A program made the translations under genes and the position numbers. Shown piece by piece: positions 36,028 to 45,600 of a DNA stretch of 64,000 bases. Numbering within the stretch: position 1 is the first letter of the stretch; each line of letters begins with the position of its first letter. Below the pieces are notes generated by a model that saw only the letters and a program-made list of their open reading frames with translations, was not told the origin of the DNA and made no database searches. Origin of the DNA: Streptomyces griseoluteus (GTDB taxonomy: Bacteria > Actinomycetota > Actinomycetes > Streptomycetales > Streptomycetaceae); contig NZ_SRRU01000001.1 in assembly GCF_004784465.1 (NCBI RefSeq), positions 992,001 through 1,056,000 on the forward strand, read 5' to 3'.

Positions 36028-37140
36028 GTGGCGAGCCAGGTGGACGTCCAGAAGAAGCTCGACGAGATCGTCTCGGCGGTCTCCGGTGCCCGGTCGATGC
36101 CCATGTCGGCCTCCTGCGTGGTCAATCGCGCGGAACTGCTCGCGCTGCTCGAAGAGGTCCGCCAGGCCCTGCCCGGCTCCCTCGAGCAGGCCCAGGAGCT
36201 GATCGGGGGCCGCGAGCAGATGGTCGAGCAGGCCCGCCAGGAGGCCGAGCGGATCATCGAGAGCGCGCACGCCGAGCGCGGCAGCCTGATCGCCGGCACC
36301 GAGGTCGCCCGCCACTCCCAGGCCGAGGCCGACCGCATCCTGGCCGAGGCCCGCGCCGAGGCCGAGCAGATCCGGGCGGACGCCGACGACTACGTCGACT
36401 CCAAGCTCGCCAACTTCGAGGTCGTCCTCACCAAGACCCTCGGCTCGGTCGGCCGCGGCCGGGAGAAGCTGCTCGGCACCGGCCCCGGTCTGGACGAGCA
36501 CGGTTACGAGGACGAGGACGCCCCCGAGCGCAGCCAGGACCCGGAGACCCTGCGCCACGACGCGGACGCCTACGTCGACGTCAAGCTCGGCGCCTTCGAG
36601 GCGGTGCTCGCCAAGACCCTGGAGGCCGTCCACCGCGGCCGGCAGAAGCTGCACGGCCGGATCGCCACCGACGACCTGGGCGCGCTCGCGGACGACACCA
36701 CGACCTTCCAGCACTCCAGCGACGCCGACTACCTGGCCGACCTCGCCGCCCTCGCCGACACCCCGCCCGCCCCGGCCCAGCGTGCCCCGGCGGCCCCGGC
36801 ACCGGCCCGGGAACCGGTGTACGAGCCGCAGGAGACGTACGGCTACCAGCAGCCCGACGCCTACCCGGCGGCCTACCCCGCGCAGCCCGGCTACGCCCCC
36901 CAGGAGGCGTACGGCTACCAGCAGGACCCGTACGCGGCTCCCAACGGCTACGCCCCGCAGGCCGAGGGCGCCTTCCACGGCTACGACGCCCAGCAGGCGC
37001 CGTACGACCCGAACCAGCAGCAGGGGCAGCAGCAGGAGCAGGGCCGGCAGGACTACGCGCTGGACGAGACCAGCTTCTTCGACACCGGCATGATCAGCGC
37101 GGAGCAGCTCCGCGCGTACGAACAGGGCCGCGAGCTGTAG
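36028..37140 (+). CDS. DivIVA-like coiled-coil protein
   Basis: A 370-residue coiled-coil protein of the DivIVA/AtpF-like group often annotated 'cell division initiation protein' in streptomycetes. A long coiled coil lies at about 30-125 (EQARQEAERIIESAHAERG). A motif of about 30 residues, ADDYVDSKLANFEVVLTKTL, is repeated as ADAYVDVKLGAFEAVLAKTL about 60 residues later. The C-terminal third is a Tyr/Gln/Pro/Ala-rich low-complexity tail with repeated PQE(T/A)YGYQQ. It probably works in polar or septal cell-wall growth, but its role is not established. The start is GTG 36028, or GTG 36040 (DVQKKLDEIV). Confidence 0.82.
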   Translation: MASQVDVQKKLDEIVSAVSGARSMPMSASCVVNRAELLALLEEVRQALPGSLEQAQELIGGREQMVEQARQEAERIIESAHAERGSLIAGTEVARHSQAEADRILAEARAEAEQIRADADDYVDSKLANFEVVLTKTLGSVGRGREKLLGTGPGLDEHGYEDEDAPERSQDPETLRHDADAYVDVKLGAFEAVLAKTLEAVHRGRQKLHGRIATDDLGALADDTTTFQHSSDADYLADLAALADTPPAPAQRAPAAPAPAREPVYEPQETYGYQQPDAYPAAYPAQPGYAPQEAYGYQQDPYAAPNGYAPQAEGAFHGYDAQQAPYDPNQQQGQQQEQGRQDYALDETSFFDTGMISAEQLRAYEQGREL

Positions 37141-37156
37141 TCGCCCGGGGACCCGA

Positions 37157-37186
37157 TTGGGCCCTGAGTGAAAGGTCCAGTATCCT
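37157..37186 (+). promoter_or_regulatory. Candidate promoter of the DUF177-rpmF-rnc unit
   Basis: TTGGGC (37157-37162), an 18-nt spacer and TATCCT (37181-37186) lie 88 nt upstream of the DUF177 start. It is a fair match to the vegetative pattern. Confidence 0.4.
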
Positions 37187-37273
37187 GGCTGTTCGGTCGC
37201 GTGTATCCCCGCGATCCGCGCTGCCCGGAACACCATCGGGCCGCGTCCCTCCTAGCCCGGACCGAAAGCAGGA

Positions 37274-37927
37274 ATGGCTTCCAACGCACGCCTCGACCAC
37301 CGCAACCCTCTCGTGATCGACACCCACGAGCTGGGCCGGCGGCCTGGTGCGATGCAGCGCCTGACCCGCGAGGTCGACGCCCCCCGGGACCTCGGTATCG
37401 AGGGCGTCGTCGGAGTGCCGGAAGGCGCCCCGCTCGAGCTGGACCTCCGTCTGGAGTCGGTCATGGAAGGGGTGCTTGTCACAGGCACCGCCCGTGCATC
37501 GGCCAAGGGGGAGTGCGTAAGGTGTCTGGAGCCGGTCGGGCTGGAGCTCGAAGCGGACTTCCAGGAAATGTTCTCGTACCCTGACGCCGACGACCGTGGC
37601 CGCGTGATCGCGGAACCGGGCGACGACGCCGAGGACGACGAGGACAGGCAGTACATCGAGGACGGCTTGATCGACCTCGAGCCTCTGCTGCGGGATGCGG
37701 TGGTGCTCGCACTGCCGATGCAGCCGGTGTGCCAGGACGACTGTCAGGGTCTGTGTTCCGAATGCGGAGCGCGGCTCACGGACGACCCGGACCACCACCA
37801 CGACGCCCTCGACATCCGTTGGGCGGCATTGCAGGGACTCGCCGACACCATGTCGGACGGCGAGAAGGACGAGATGAGCGGCGACGTGCCTCGATCAGCA
37901 CGTGCCGACGAGAAGCAGGAGAAGTAG
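37274..37927 (+). CDS. DUF177 (YceD-family) protein
   Basis: A 217-residue DUF177 protein. The family regularly sits upstream of rpmF, and in bacteria and plastids it is linked to 23S rRNA accumulation or ribosome assembly. Landmarks: [10 protein letters not shown] near 17-26, ECVRCLEPV near 79-87, and a C-terminal cysteine pair in CQGLCSECG near 155-163 that could bind zinc with the first pair. The C-terminal 30 residues are charged and disordered. The rpmF start lies 2 nt after its stop. Confidence 0.9.
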   Translation: MASNARLDHRNPLVIDTHELGRRPGAMQRLTREVDAPRDLGIEGVVGVPEGAPLELDLRLESVMEGVLVTGTARASAKGECVRCLEPVGLELEADFQEMFSYPDADDRGRVIAEPGDDAEDDEDRQYIEDGLIDLEPLLRDAVVLALPMQPVCQDDCQGLCSECGARLTDDPDHHHDALDIRWAALQGLADTMSDGEKDEMSGDVPRSARADEKQEK

Positions 37928-37929
37928 CC

Positions 37930-38103
37930 GTGGCTGTTCCGAAGCGGAAGATGTCGCGCAGCAACACGCGCCACCGCCGGTCGCAGTGGAAGGCTGCGGT
38001 CCCCACCCTGGTTGCGTGCGAGCGCTGCCACGAGCCCAAGCAGCAGCACATCGCGTGCCCGTCTTGCGGCACCTACAACAAGCGCCAGGTCCTCGAGGTC
38101 TGA
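37930..38103 (+). CDS. rpmF: 50S ribosomal protein L32
   Basis: A 57-residue L32. The basic N-terminus [20 protein letters not shown] is followed by a zinc ribbon CERC...CPSC near 30-46. It starts at GTG 37930 directly after the DUF177 gene. rnc follows 19 nt later, the standard order in actinobacteria. Confidence 0.97.
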   Translation: MAVPKRKMSRSNTRHRRSQWKAAVPTLVACERCHEPKQQHIACPSCGTYNKRQVLEV

Positions 38104-38122
38104 GCGGCCGGTGAGAGGCACT

Positions 38123-38959
38123 GTGTCCACTGCCAAGAAGGTGGAAGACGCCGAAGCCAACGCTTCCCGCCGACGCGGGAACGGCAAGGCGGAGAACATG
38201 GCCTCGTCCCACACGCTTCTGGAAGGGCGGCTCGGCTACCACGTCGAGTCCGCCCTTCTGGTGCGTGCGCTGACCCACCGTTCCTACGCGTACGAGAACG
38301 GCGGCCTGCCGACGAACGAGCGGCTGGAGTTCCTCGGGGACTCCGTGCTCGGTCTCGTCGTCACGGACACGCTGTACCGCATCCACCCCGACCTGCCCGA
38401 AGGCCAGCTGGCCAAGCTGCGGGCCGCGGTGGTCAACTCGCGTGCGCTGGCGGAGGTCGGCCGTGGCCTCGACCTGGGTTCCTTCATCCGGCTCGGCCGT
38501 GGTGAAGAGGGCACGGGTGGCCGGGACAAGGCGTCCATCCTCGCCGACACCCTGGAAGCGGTGATCGGCGCGGTCTATCTCGATCAGGGCCTCGACGCGG
38601 CGTCCGAGCTGGTCCACCGGCTCTTCGACCCGCTGATCGAGAAGTCCTCGAACCTCGGAGCCGGCCTGGACTGGAAGACCAGTCTCCAGGAGCTCACCGC
38701 GATCGAGGGGCTCGGCGTGCCCGAGTACCTGGTCACGGAGACCGGCCCGGACCACGAGAAGACCTTCACTGCTGCTGCCCGCGTCGGGGGCGTCTCGTAC
38801 GGCACCGGCACCGGCCGCAGCAAGAAGGAGGCGGAGCAGCAGGCCGCCGAGTCCGCCTGGCAGGCCATCAAGGCCGCCGCGGACGAGCGCGCCAAAGCGG
38901 CGAAGGCCGTCGAGGCCGAGGCCGCCCCGGACGACGCACCGTCGTCCGCCACCGCCTGA
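38123..38959 (+). CDS. rnc: Ribonuclease III
   Basis: A 278-residue double-strand-specific endoribonuclease processing rRNA precursors and mRNAs. Known as AbsB in S. coelicolor, where it is needed for antibiotic production (established). The RNase III signature [18 protein letters not shown] is near 68-85 and the catalytic Asp/Glu pair recurs in [13 protein letters not shown] near 139-151. A C-terminal double-stranded-RNA-binding domain spans about 182-250. The GTG at 38123 follows GAGAGG; starts at 38111 or 38198 are possible. Confidence 0.95.
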   Translation: MSTAKKVEDAEANASRRRGNGKAENMASSHTLLEGRLGYHVESALLVRALTHRSYAYENGGLPTNERLEFLGDSVLGLVVTDTLYRIHPDLPEGQLAKLRAAVVNSRALAEVGRGLDLGSFIRLGRGEEGTGGRDKASILADTLEAVIGAVYLDQGLDAASELVHRLFDPLIEKSSNLGAGLDWKTSLQELTAIEGLGVPEYLVTETGPDHEKTFTAAARVGGVSYGTGTGRSKKEAEQQAAESAWQAIKAAADERAKAAKAVEAEAAPDDAPSSATA

Positions 38960-38970
38960 CCGAGCACATC

Positions 38971-39009
38971 CCGAGCGCCCGCCCCCGTCCGTCGGGGGCG
39001 GGCGCTCGG
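38971..39009 (+). terminator. Strong terminator after rnc
   Basis: Perfect 17-bp arms (38971-38987 CCGAGCGCCCGCCCCCG and 38993-39009) with a TCCGT loop are followed by TTCTTCC. It separates rnc from mutM, which must then have its own promoter or read-through. Confidence 0.85.
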
Positions 39010-39041
39010 TTCTTCCCAACGGTTCCCACAGGGGGTTGTCG

Positions 39042-39902
39042 ATGCCCGAGTTGCCCGAGGTCGAGGTTGTCCGGCGGGGGCTGGAGCGGTGGGTCGGCGG
39101 GCGTACCGTCGCCGAGGCCGAGGTCCTGCATCCGCGTGCGGTGCGGCGGCACCTGGCGGGGGCCGACGACTTCGCGCACCGGCTGAAGGGGCACCGGTTC
39201 GGGACGCCCAGCCGGCGCGGCAAGTACCTGTGGCTGCCGCTCGCGGACACCGGGCAGTCCGTCCTCGCCCACCTGGGGATGAGCGGGCAGTTGCTGGTGC
39301 AGCCGCACACGGCGCCGGACGAGAAGCACCTGCGGGTACGGGTCCGGTTCGCCGACGAGCTGGACACCGAGCTGCGCTTCGTGGACCAGCGCACCTTCGG
39401 CGGGCTCTCGCTGCACGACAACACCGCCGAGGGCCTGCCCGACGTGATCGCGCACATCGCCCGCGATCCGCTGGACCCGGTCTTCGACGACGAGGTGTTC
39501 CACCAGGCCCTGCGGCGCAAGCGCACCACGATCAAGCGGGCCCTGCTGGACCAGTCGCTGATCAGCGGCGTCGGCAACATCTACGCGGACGAGGCGCTGT
39601 GGCGCTCCCGCCTGCACTACGAGCGCCCCACGGCCACCTTCACCCGCCCGGTCACCGCCGAACTCCTCGGCCACGTACGGGACGTGATGAACGCGGCCCT
39701 CGAAGTCGGCGGCACCAGCTTCGACAGCCTGTACGTCAACGTCAACGGCGAGTCCGGCTACTTCGACCGCTCCCTGGACGCCTACGGCCGTGAGGGCCTG
39801 CCCTGCCGCCGCTGCGGTACGCCGATGCTGCGGCGCCCGTGGATGAACCGGTCCAGCTACTTCTGCCCGAAGTGTCAGCGGGCGCCGCGCGTCTCGTCGT
39901 AG
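39042..39902 (+). CDS. mutM: Formamidopyrimidine-DNA glycosylase
   Basis: A 286-residue Fpg/MutM base-excision repair enzyme removing 8-oxoguanine. The catalytic N-terminus [14 protein letters not shown] is intact (Pro after the initiator Met, and Glu). The helix-two-turn-helix motif [21 protein letters not shown] lies near 181-201. The C-terminal zinc finger CRRCGTPM...YFCPKCQ is near 257-281. Its last 28 bases overlap the convergent HxlR gene. Confidence 0.96.
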   Translation: MPELPEVEVVRRGLERWVGGRTVAEAEVLHPRAVRRHLAGADDFAHRLKGHRFGTPSRRGKYLWLPLADTGQSVLAHLGMSGQLLVQPHTAPDEKHLRVRVRFADELDTELRFVDQRTFGGLSLHDNTAEGLPDVIAHIARDPLDPVFDDEVFHQALRRKRTTIKRALLDQSLISGVGNIYADEALWRSRLHYERPTATFTRPVTAELLGHVRDVMNAALEVGGTSFDSLYVNVNGESGYFDRSLDAYGREGLPCRRCGTPMLRRPWMNRSSYFCPKCQRAPRVSS

Positions 39903-40276
39903 CGGGCGCGGGCGGCGAGGACCTCGTCCATGGCGCCCTCCACGCAGTGGATGAGCGCGAGCAGCCGCTCGGCGACCCGGCGGCCGAGGTCGGTGAGTTC
40001 GTAGTCCACGCGGGGCGGGTTGACCGGCTGCGCCTCCCGGTGCACCAGCCCGTCCCGCTCCAGCGCCTGCAGCGTCTGGGACAGCATCTTCTCGCTGACC
40101 CCGTCCACCCGCCGCCGCAGCTCATTGAACCGCAAGGACCCCTCGTACAACGCCCCCAGCGCCAGCCCGCCCCAGCGCCCGGTGACATGCTCCAGCGTCC
40201 CCCGCGACGGACAGGCCCTGGCGAACACGTCGAAGCCACACTCCACGCCCGCCGACTCCTGAATGCTCCCGCTCAT
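39875..40276 (-). CDS. HxlR-family winged-helix regulator
   Basis: A 133-residue HxlR-type regulator. It has an N-terminal cysteine typical of the redox- or electrophile-sensing branch ([19 protein letters not shown] near 22-40) and a winged [34 protein letters not shown] near 48-78. It probably controls its own gene and an unknown target. The ATG lies exactly 7 nt after a TACCCT -10 element, which suggests a leaderless mRNA. A perfect 8-3-8 palindrome sits just upstream of the -35. Its 3' end overlaps mutM by 28 bp, tail to tail. Confidence 0.92.
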   Translation of the reverse strand: MSGSIQESAGVECGFDVFARACPSRGTLEHVTGRWGGLALGALYEGSLRFNELRRRVDGVSEKMLSQTLQALERDGLVHREAQPVNPPRVDYELTDLGRRVAERLLALIHCVEGAMDEVLAARARYDETRGAR

Positions 40277-40335
40277 ACCGTCAGGGTAGGCGAGGGGTGC
40301 GCTAACCGCCAGGTTGCACTAACCGGGGGTTAGTG
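40277..40335 (-). promoter_or_regulatory. Promoter and operator of the HxlR-family gene
   Basis: A minus-strand -10 TACCCT (40288-40283) places transcription start near the A of the ATG at 40276. The perfect inverted repeat CACTAACC / GGTTAGTG (40317-40324 and 40328-40335, spacer GGG) and a second CTAACC half near 40302 are likely HxlR binding sites (inference). Confidence 0.5.
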
Positions 40336-40360
40336 GGCGGGGTGCGGGGTGAGCAGCGGG

Positions 40361-41416
40361 TCAGTAGCCGAAGTCCTGGGTCCACCAAGGGCCGCCCGGG
40401 GCCAGGTGGACGCCCACGCCCAGGGTCTTGAAGTCGCAGTTGAGGATGTTGGCGCGGTGGCCGGGGCTCTTCATCCAGGCGTCCATGACGGCCGCGGCGT
40501 CGGTCTGGCCGCGGGCTATGTTCTCGCCGCCGAGGCCCTTTATGCCGGCCTTCGCGGCGCGGTCCCAGGGGGTGGCGCCGTCGGGATCGGTGTGGTCGAA
40601 GAAGCCGCGGGCGGCCATGTCGCCGCTGAGCGCCCCGGCGAGCTCGGTGAGCGCCGAATCGGCCGCGACCGGGGTGCAACCGACCTTCGCCCGCTCGACG
40701 TTGACCAGCCGCAGCACCTCCGCCTCGGCTGCCGCCTGCGCGGACACGGTGACGGGGGCGGAGGCCTCGGGGGCCTTCGGCCCATGGGCCTTCGACCCGG
40801 AGGCCGGCGCCTTGGTATGCGACTTGCCCGGCTTCGGGTCGGGCTCGGGGTCGGCGGCCGGCTTGGACGGAGCCGGCGTGGTGGGTGCCGGGGCCTGCGA
40901 GGTGGGGGCCGACGCCGGGGCGGACGGGGCCGGGGACGCCGGGGTCGTGCTCTGCTGTCCGCCGGTGGCGGGGGAGCCGGGGGTGCTCGGGGTGTCCGCG
41001 CTGCCGGAGGCACCGCCCTGCTCGCTGGCCGCGTTGCCGGGGACGCCCACCGCCTGCACGGTCTCGCCGGGACCGCTGCTGGTGCCGCCGCCGAGCCGGT
41101 AGTTCTGCAGACCGGGCACCGCGCCGGTGGCGACGGCCGCCGTGCCGAGGGCGACGGCGGCGGAGACGCCCAGCAGCCCCGTACGCACCGGGGTGGCGGC
41201 CTTCTTGGCGCGCCGGTGGCCGCGCTGCTTCGAGCCCACCGTCGCGGCGAAGTCGGCCTCCAGGGCCCGGCGCTCGTCGTCGGTGGCGTACAGATAGTCC
41301 GTGCTGCGGGCCGCGGTCGCCGCGTACGCCTGCGGCCGCTGGTACGACGCGGTGCCCCTGGGTTCGTACGACTCCGGCCCCGTGGTCGCGGTGCCGGATC
41401 GTCGATGGCGTCCCAT
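40361..41416 (-). CDS. Membrane-anchored CAP/SCP-domain protein
   Basis: A 351-residue exported protein. A cytoplasmic N-terminus of about 75 residues precedes a single membrane helix (LLGVSAAVALGTAAVATGAVPG near 80-101). A Pro/Ala/Ser/Thr-rich linker spans about 110-225. The C-terminal CAP domain runs from about 228 to 351, with VLRLVNVERAKVGCTPV, GFFDHTDPDGATPWDR, GENIARGQ and SPGHRANILN. The type II topology puts the CAP domain outside the cell. Bacterial CAP proteins are of uncertain function. ATG 41416 or ATG 41428 may start it. A perfect palindrome lies about 70 nt upstream. Confidence 0.88.
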   Translation of the reverse strand: MGRHRRSGTATTGPESYEPRGTASYQRPQAYAATAARSTDYLYATDDERRALEADFAATVGSKQRGHRRAKKAATPVRTGLLGVSAAVALGTAAVATGAVPGLQNYRLGGGTSSGPGETVQAVGVPGNAASEQGGASGSADTPSTPGSPATGGQQSTTPASPAPSAPASAPTSQAPAPTTPAPSKPAADPEPDPKPGKSHTKAPASGSKAHGPKAPEASAPVTVSAQAAAEAEVLRLVNVERAKVGCTPVAADSALTELAGALSGDMAARGFFDHTDPDGATPWDRAAKAGIKGLGGENIARGQTDAAAVMDAWMKSPGHRANILNCDFKTLGVGVHLAPGGPWWTQDFGY

Positions 41417-41486
41417 GCCCTGCCCCATTCCTCGTTCTCGTCGGTCGGCCGACGCCGGGTCGCGGCGGATTCCCCCCGGCCGGTCC

Positions 41487-41508
41487 AACTCACTCGTTCG
41501 AGTGAGTT
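41487..41508. promoter_or_regulatory. Perfect 22-bp palindrome upstream of the CAP-domain gene
   Basis: Arms AACTCACTCG / CGAGTGAGTT surround TT with no mismatch. Size and symmetry are typical of TetR- or GntR-type operators. The gap serves the CAP-domain gene (minus) and acylphosphatase (plus, start 41597), so either or both may be the target. Confidence 0.6.
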
Positions 41509-41596
41509 TCAGATGAGAGTCATTGGACCGGGACGGTACCGCATGCCACTGGGGCAGGGTGTGCCTCGCGGGACATCGGGCGGTTAGGTTGCAGCC

Positions 41597-41878
41597 ATGA
41601 GTGAGGAAGTACGGCTGGTGGCCTGGGTGCGCGGACAGGTCCAGGGAGTGGGTTTCCGCTGGTTCACGCGTGCCAGGGCGCTGGAGATCGGCGGGCTGAG
41701 TGGTTTTGCTCTCAATCTGGCCGACGGACGGGTCCAAGTGGTCGCGGAGGGGCCCCGTGACGGCTGCGAGGGGTTGCTCGACTGGCTCCAGGGCGCCGAC
41801 ACGCCCGGACGGGTCGACGGTGTCACCGAGATCTGGGACACACCCCGCGGGGGATACGACGGCTTCGCCATTCGCTGA
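41597..41878 (+). CDS. acyP: Acylphosphatase
   Basis: A 93-residue acylphosphatase hydrolysing acyl phosphates. The catalytic Arg is in [11 protein letters not shown] near 15-25 and the catalytic Asn in [17 protein letters not shown] near 36-52, both conserved. Soluble. It lies upstream of a small coiled-coil gene and smc, as in other streptomycetes. Confidence 0.95.
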   Translation: MSEEVRLVAWVRGQVQGVGFRWFTRARALEIGGLSGFALNLADGRVQVVAEGPRDGCEGLLDWLQGADTPGRVDGVTEIWDTPRGGYDGFAIR

Positions 41879-42256
41879 CCCGGCGCCTCCGATACCCTTC
41901 CGGACCCTCTCCGCAGGGTGCCGCGCGGGGCCCCCGGAGCGAAAAGAGGCTGGTGGTTGCCAAGAACGGCTCCACGTGGCAGGCTCGCGAGTACACCTGA
42001 TCGTCACGCCCCGAGGGCCCCGTACAAGCAGCAGCGCCGCCGTCCACCGGCCGCGCGCCATGGGTTCGCCCCCCAATACGGGGTGTGATCGTGTTGACCG
42101 TCAAACTTTTTGGTGAGACGCTGAAAGCCCCGCGCATCTTGGCTGTTTGGCATGACGAACGGCAGTGCAACACCAGCGTGTGCCAGGCATGCCGGGTGCG
42201 AATCCCTCACGACCCAACCGCTTCGGTTGGTCACTCAGTGTGGAGGACCATCCATC
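41879..42256. other. Intergenic region between acyP and the small coiled-coil gene
   Basis: No gene is supported. Visible are TTGAC-C-GTCAA at 42094-42104, an inverted repeat whose left half also reads as a -35 element, and a compact hairpin CCAACCG-CTT-CGGTTGG at 42214-42230, 27 nt upstream of the next start codon. A promoter for the small gene near 42094 is plausible. Confidence 0.4.
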
Positions 42257-42460
42257 ATGGCAAAGGCGCTTCTCGGTTACGTCGGCGGCTCCGACCCGCG
42301 ACTCCTCGCCGAGATGCGACGGCTCCAGCAGCGCGTACAGGATCTGGAATCCGAGCTGACTCGGATCCAGTCGGAGAACGACGCACTGGCGGCTGCCGCT
42401 TCTCAGGACAGGATCATGGAGAGCATCGACGCACACCAGGCGGAGCCGGCGCTCACCTGA
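42257..42460 (+). CDS. Small coiled-coil protein (67 residues), unknown function
   Basis: The N-terminus MAKALLGYVGGSDPRLLAEMRRL is followed by a clear heptad-patterned coiled coil (LQQRVQDLESELTRIQSEND, residues 24-43) and an acidic tail. No named family is recognised. The ATG at 42257 has GGAGG 10 nt upstream. A UUCG-loop terminator follows at 42533. It is a free-standing gene directly upstream of smc. A link to chromosome structure would be guesswork from position. Confidence 0.75.
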   Translation: MAKALLGYVGGSDPRLLAEMRRLQQRVQDLESELTRIQSENDALAAAASQDRIMESIDAHQAEPALT

Positions 42461-42532
42461 TCACTGCATCGCTCCACGACAGCAGTCGCTCCACCCAGGC
42501 CCGGACGGCGAGGCCCGCCTGTCCGAGTCCAC

Positions 42533-42552
42533 AGGGACGCTTCGGCGTCCCT
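42533..42552 (+). terminator. Terminator with UUCG tetraloop before smc
   Basis: AGGGACGC / GCGTCCCT enclose TTCG and are followed by CAGTTCTTTCCC. It ends the small coiled-coil gene's transcript. Confidence 0.75.
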
Positions 42553-42681
42553 CAGTTCTTTCCCCCGCGCAGCCTTTCAGCCTCTTCAACAAATGATGTG
42601 CCCTTCGTGCACTTGGGCGAAACCGTGGGGTTGCGAGTGTTCATGGAGTGAGATACCGCCTGCCCGGTAAAGTCCGGATGC

Positions 42682-45600
42682 GTGCATCTCAAGGCCCTGA
42701 CCCTCCGCGGCTTCAAGTCGTTCGCCTCCGCGACCACGCTCCGCTTCGAGCCGGGCATCACGTGCGTCGTCGGCCCGAACGGCTCGGGCAAGTCCAACGT
42801 CGTGGACGCGCTGAGCTGGGTCATGGGCGAGCAGGGCGCGAAGTCGCTGCGCGGCGGCAAGATGGAGGACGTCATCTTCGCCGGCACCACCGGCCGTCCG
42901 CCGCTGGGCCGCGCCGAGGTGTCCCTCACCATCGACAACTCCGACCGCGCGCTGCCCATCGAGTACGCCGAGGTCACCATCACGCGGACGATGTTCCGCA
43001 ACGGCGGCAGCGAGTACCAGATCAACGGCGACACCTGCCGTCTGCTGGACATCCAGGAGCTCCTCTCCGACTCCGGCATCGGCCGCGAGATGCACGTCAT
43101 CGTCGGCCAGGGCCAGCTCGACTCCGTGCTGCACGCCGACCCCATGGGCCGGCGCGCCTTCATCGAGGAGGCCGCGGGCGTCCTCAAGCACCGCAAGCGC
43201 AAGGAGAAGGCGCTGCGGAAGCTGGACGCGATGAAGGCCAACCTCGCGCGCGTGCAGGACCTCACCGACGAACTCCGCCGCCAGCTCAAGCCGCTCGGCC
43301 GCCAGGCCGCCGTCGCCCGCCGCGCCGCCGTCATCCAGGCCGACCTGCGCGACGCCCGCCTCCGCCTCCTCGCCGACGACCTCGTACGGCTCCGCCAGGC
43401 GCTCGGCGCCGAGATCGCCGACGAGGCCGCGCTGAAGGAACGCAAGGACACGGCCGAGCGCGAACTGCGCCAGGCCCTCCAGCGCGAGGCCCGCCTCGAG
43501 GACGAGGTGCGCCGGCTCGCCCCCCGCCTCCAGCGCGCCCAGCAGACCTTCTACGAGCTGTCCCAACTGGCCGAGCGGGTACGCGGTACCGTCTCGCTCG
43601 CCGAGGCCCGCGTCCGCAGCGCCACCTCCGCGCCTCCCGAGGAACGGCGCGGCCGCGACCCCGAGGACCTGGAGCGCGAGGCCGCGCGCGTCCGCGAGCA
43701 GGAGGCCGAGCTGGAGGCCGCGCTGGAGGCGGCCCGGCACGCCCTCGACGACACCGTGGCCCATCGCGGTGAACTCGAACGCGCGCTCACCGCCGAGGAA
43801 CGGCGCCTGAAGGATGTCGCGCGGGCCATCGCCGACCGCCGCGAGGGCCTCGCCCGGCTGTCCGGCCAGGTCGGCGCCGCCCGCTCCCGCGCCGCCTCCG
43901 CCCAGGCCGAGATCGACCGCCTCGCCGCCGGCCGCGACGAGGCCCGGGAACGCGCGGCCCACGCCCAGGAGGAGTACGAGACCCTCAAGGCCGAGGTCGA
44001 CGGTCTCGACGCGGACGACGCCGACCTCGCGGACCGGTACGAGTCGGCCAGGCTCCGGCTCACCGAGGCGGAGGCCGCGCTCGGTGCCGCCCGCGACGCC
44101 GCCACCGGCGCCGAACGCGAACGGGCCGCGCTGCGCGCCCGGCACGACGCCCTCGCCCTGGGCCTGCGCCGCAAGGACGGCACCGGCGCCCTCCTCGCCG
44201 CCCGCGACCGCCTCACCGGCGTCCTCGGCCCCGCCGCCGAACTCCTCACCGTCACTCCCGGCCACGAAACGGCCCTGGCCGCAGCCCTCGCCACCTCCGC
44301 CGACGCCCTCGCCGTCACGACTCCGGCCGCAGCCGCCGAAGCGATCCGCCACCTCCACAAGGAGGAGGCGGGCCGGGCGTCACTGCTGGTCGCGGGGGGA
44401 CCGGGGCCGGGTGAGGAAGGTAGTTCCGCTCCCGCCCCCGGAGGGCACCCCTTCGCTGCCGACCTCGTGCGAGCCCCCCTCGAGCTGATGCCGGCCGTGC
44501 GGCGGCTGCTGCGGGGGGTCGTCGTGGTGGGGACATTGGAAGAGGCGGAGGCGGTGGTGTACGCCCGGCCCGAGTTGGTCGCGGTGACCGCCGAGGGAGA
44601 TCTGCTCGGGGCGCACTTCGCGCAGGGCGGGTCGGCCGGGGCGCCCAGTCTGCTGGAGGTGCAGGCGGCCGTGGACGAGGCGGCCGGCGCGCTGGCGGAG
44701 CTGGCCGTGCGGTGCGAGGAGTTGGGGCGGGTGCAGGAGGAGGCGGCCGGGACACGGGCCGATGCCGCGGCGCTCGTGGAGGAGCTGGGGGAGCGGCGGC
44801 GGGCCGCCGAGCGGGAGAAGTCGGCCGTCGCCCAGCAACTCGGGCGGCTCGCCGGGCAGGCGCGCGGGGCGGCGGGGGAGGCCGAGCGGTCCGCGGCGGC
44901 CGCCGAGCGGGCGCGGGAGGCGCTGGAGCTGGCCGTCGCCGAGGCGGAGGAGCTGGCCGAGCGGCTGGCCGTCGCCGAGGAGATGCCGGCCGAGGAGGAG
45001 CCGGACACCTCCGTACGCGACCGGCTCTCCGCCGACGGGGCCAACGCGCGGCAGACCGAGATGGAGGCGCGCCTCCAGGTCCGTACGCACGAGGAGCGGG
45101 TCAAGGGGCTCGCGGGGCGGGCCGACTCGCTGGACCGCGCCGCCCGCGCGGAGCGCGAGGCACGTGCGCGTGCGGAGCGGCGGCGGGCCCGGCTGCGCCA
45201 CGAGGCGGGGGTCGCCGGGGCGGTCGCGGACGGTGCCCGGCAATTGCTGGCCCACATTGAGGTGTCCCTCGCCCGCTCCCGGCGCGAGCGCGACGCCGCC
45301 GAGGCCGCGAAGGCCGTACGCGAGCGGGAGTTGGCCGACGCGCGCGGTACGGGGCGCGAACTCAAGGCGGAACTCGACAAGTTGACGGACTCGGTGCACC
45401 GGGGCGAGGTGCTCGGCGCGGAGAAGCGGCTGCGGATCGAGCAGCTGGAGGCCAGGGCGCTGGACGAACTCGGGGTCGAGCCGGAGGGGCTCGTCGCGGA
45501 GTACGGCCCCCTCCAGCCGGTGCCGCCCTCGCTCCCGGCGGAGGGTGAGGAGCTGCCGGAGGACCCCGGGCACCCCCGTAACCAGCCGCGCCCCTTCCAC

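Noticed and set aside
40361-41416. Secreted allergen-like toxin
   Set aside because: The CAP domain is attached to a cytoplasmic N-terminus by one membrane helix and has no cleavable signal. Bacterial CAP proteins are widespread, and nothing here suggests a toxin.
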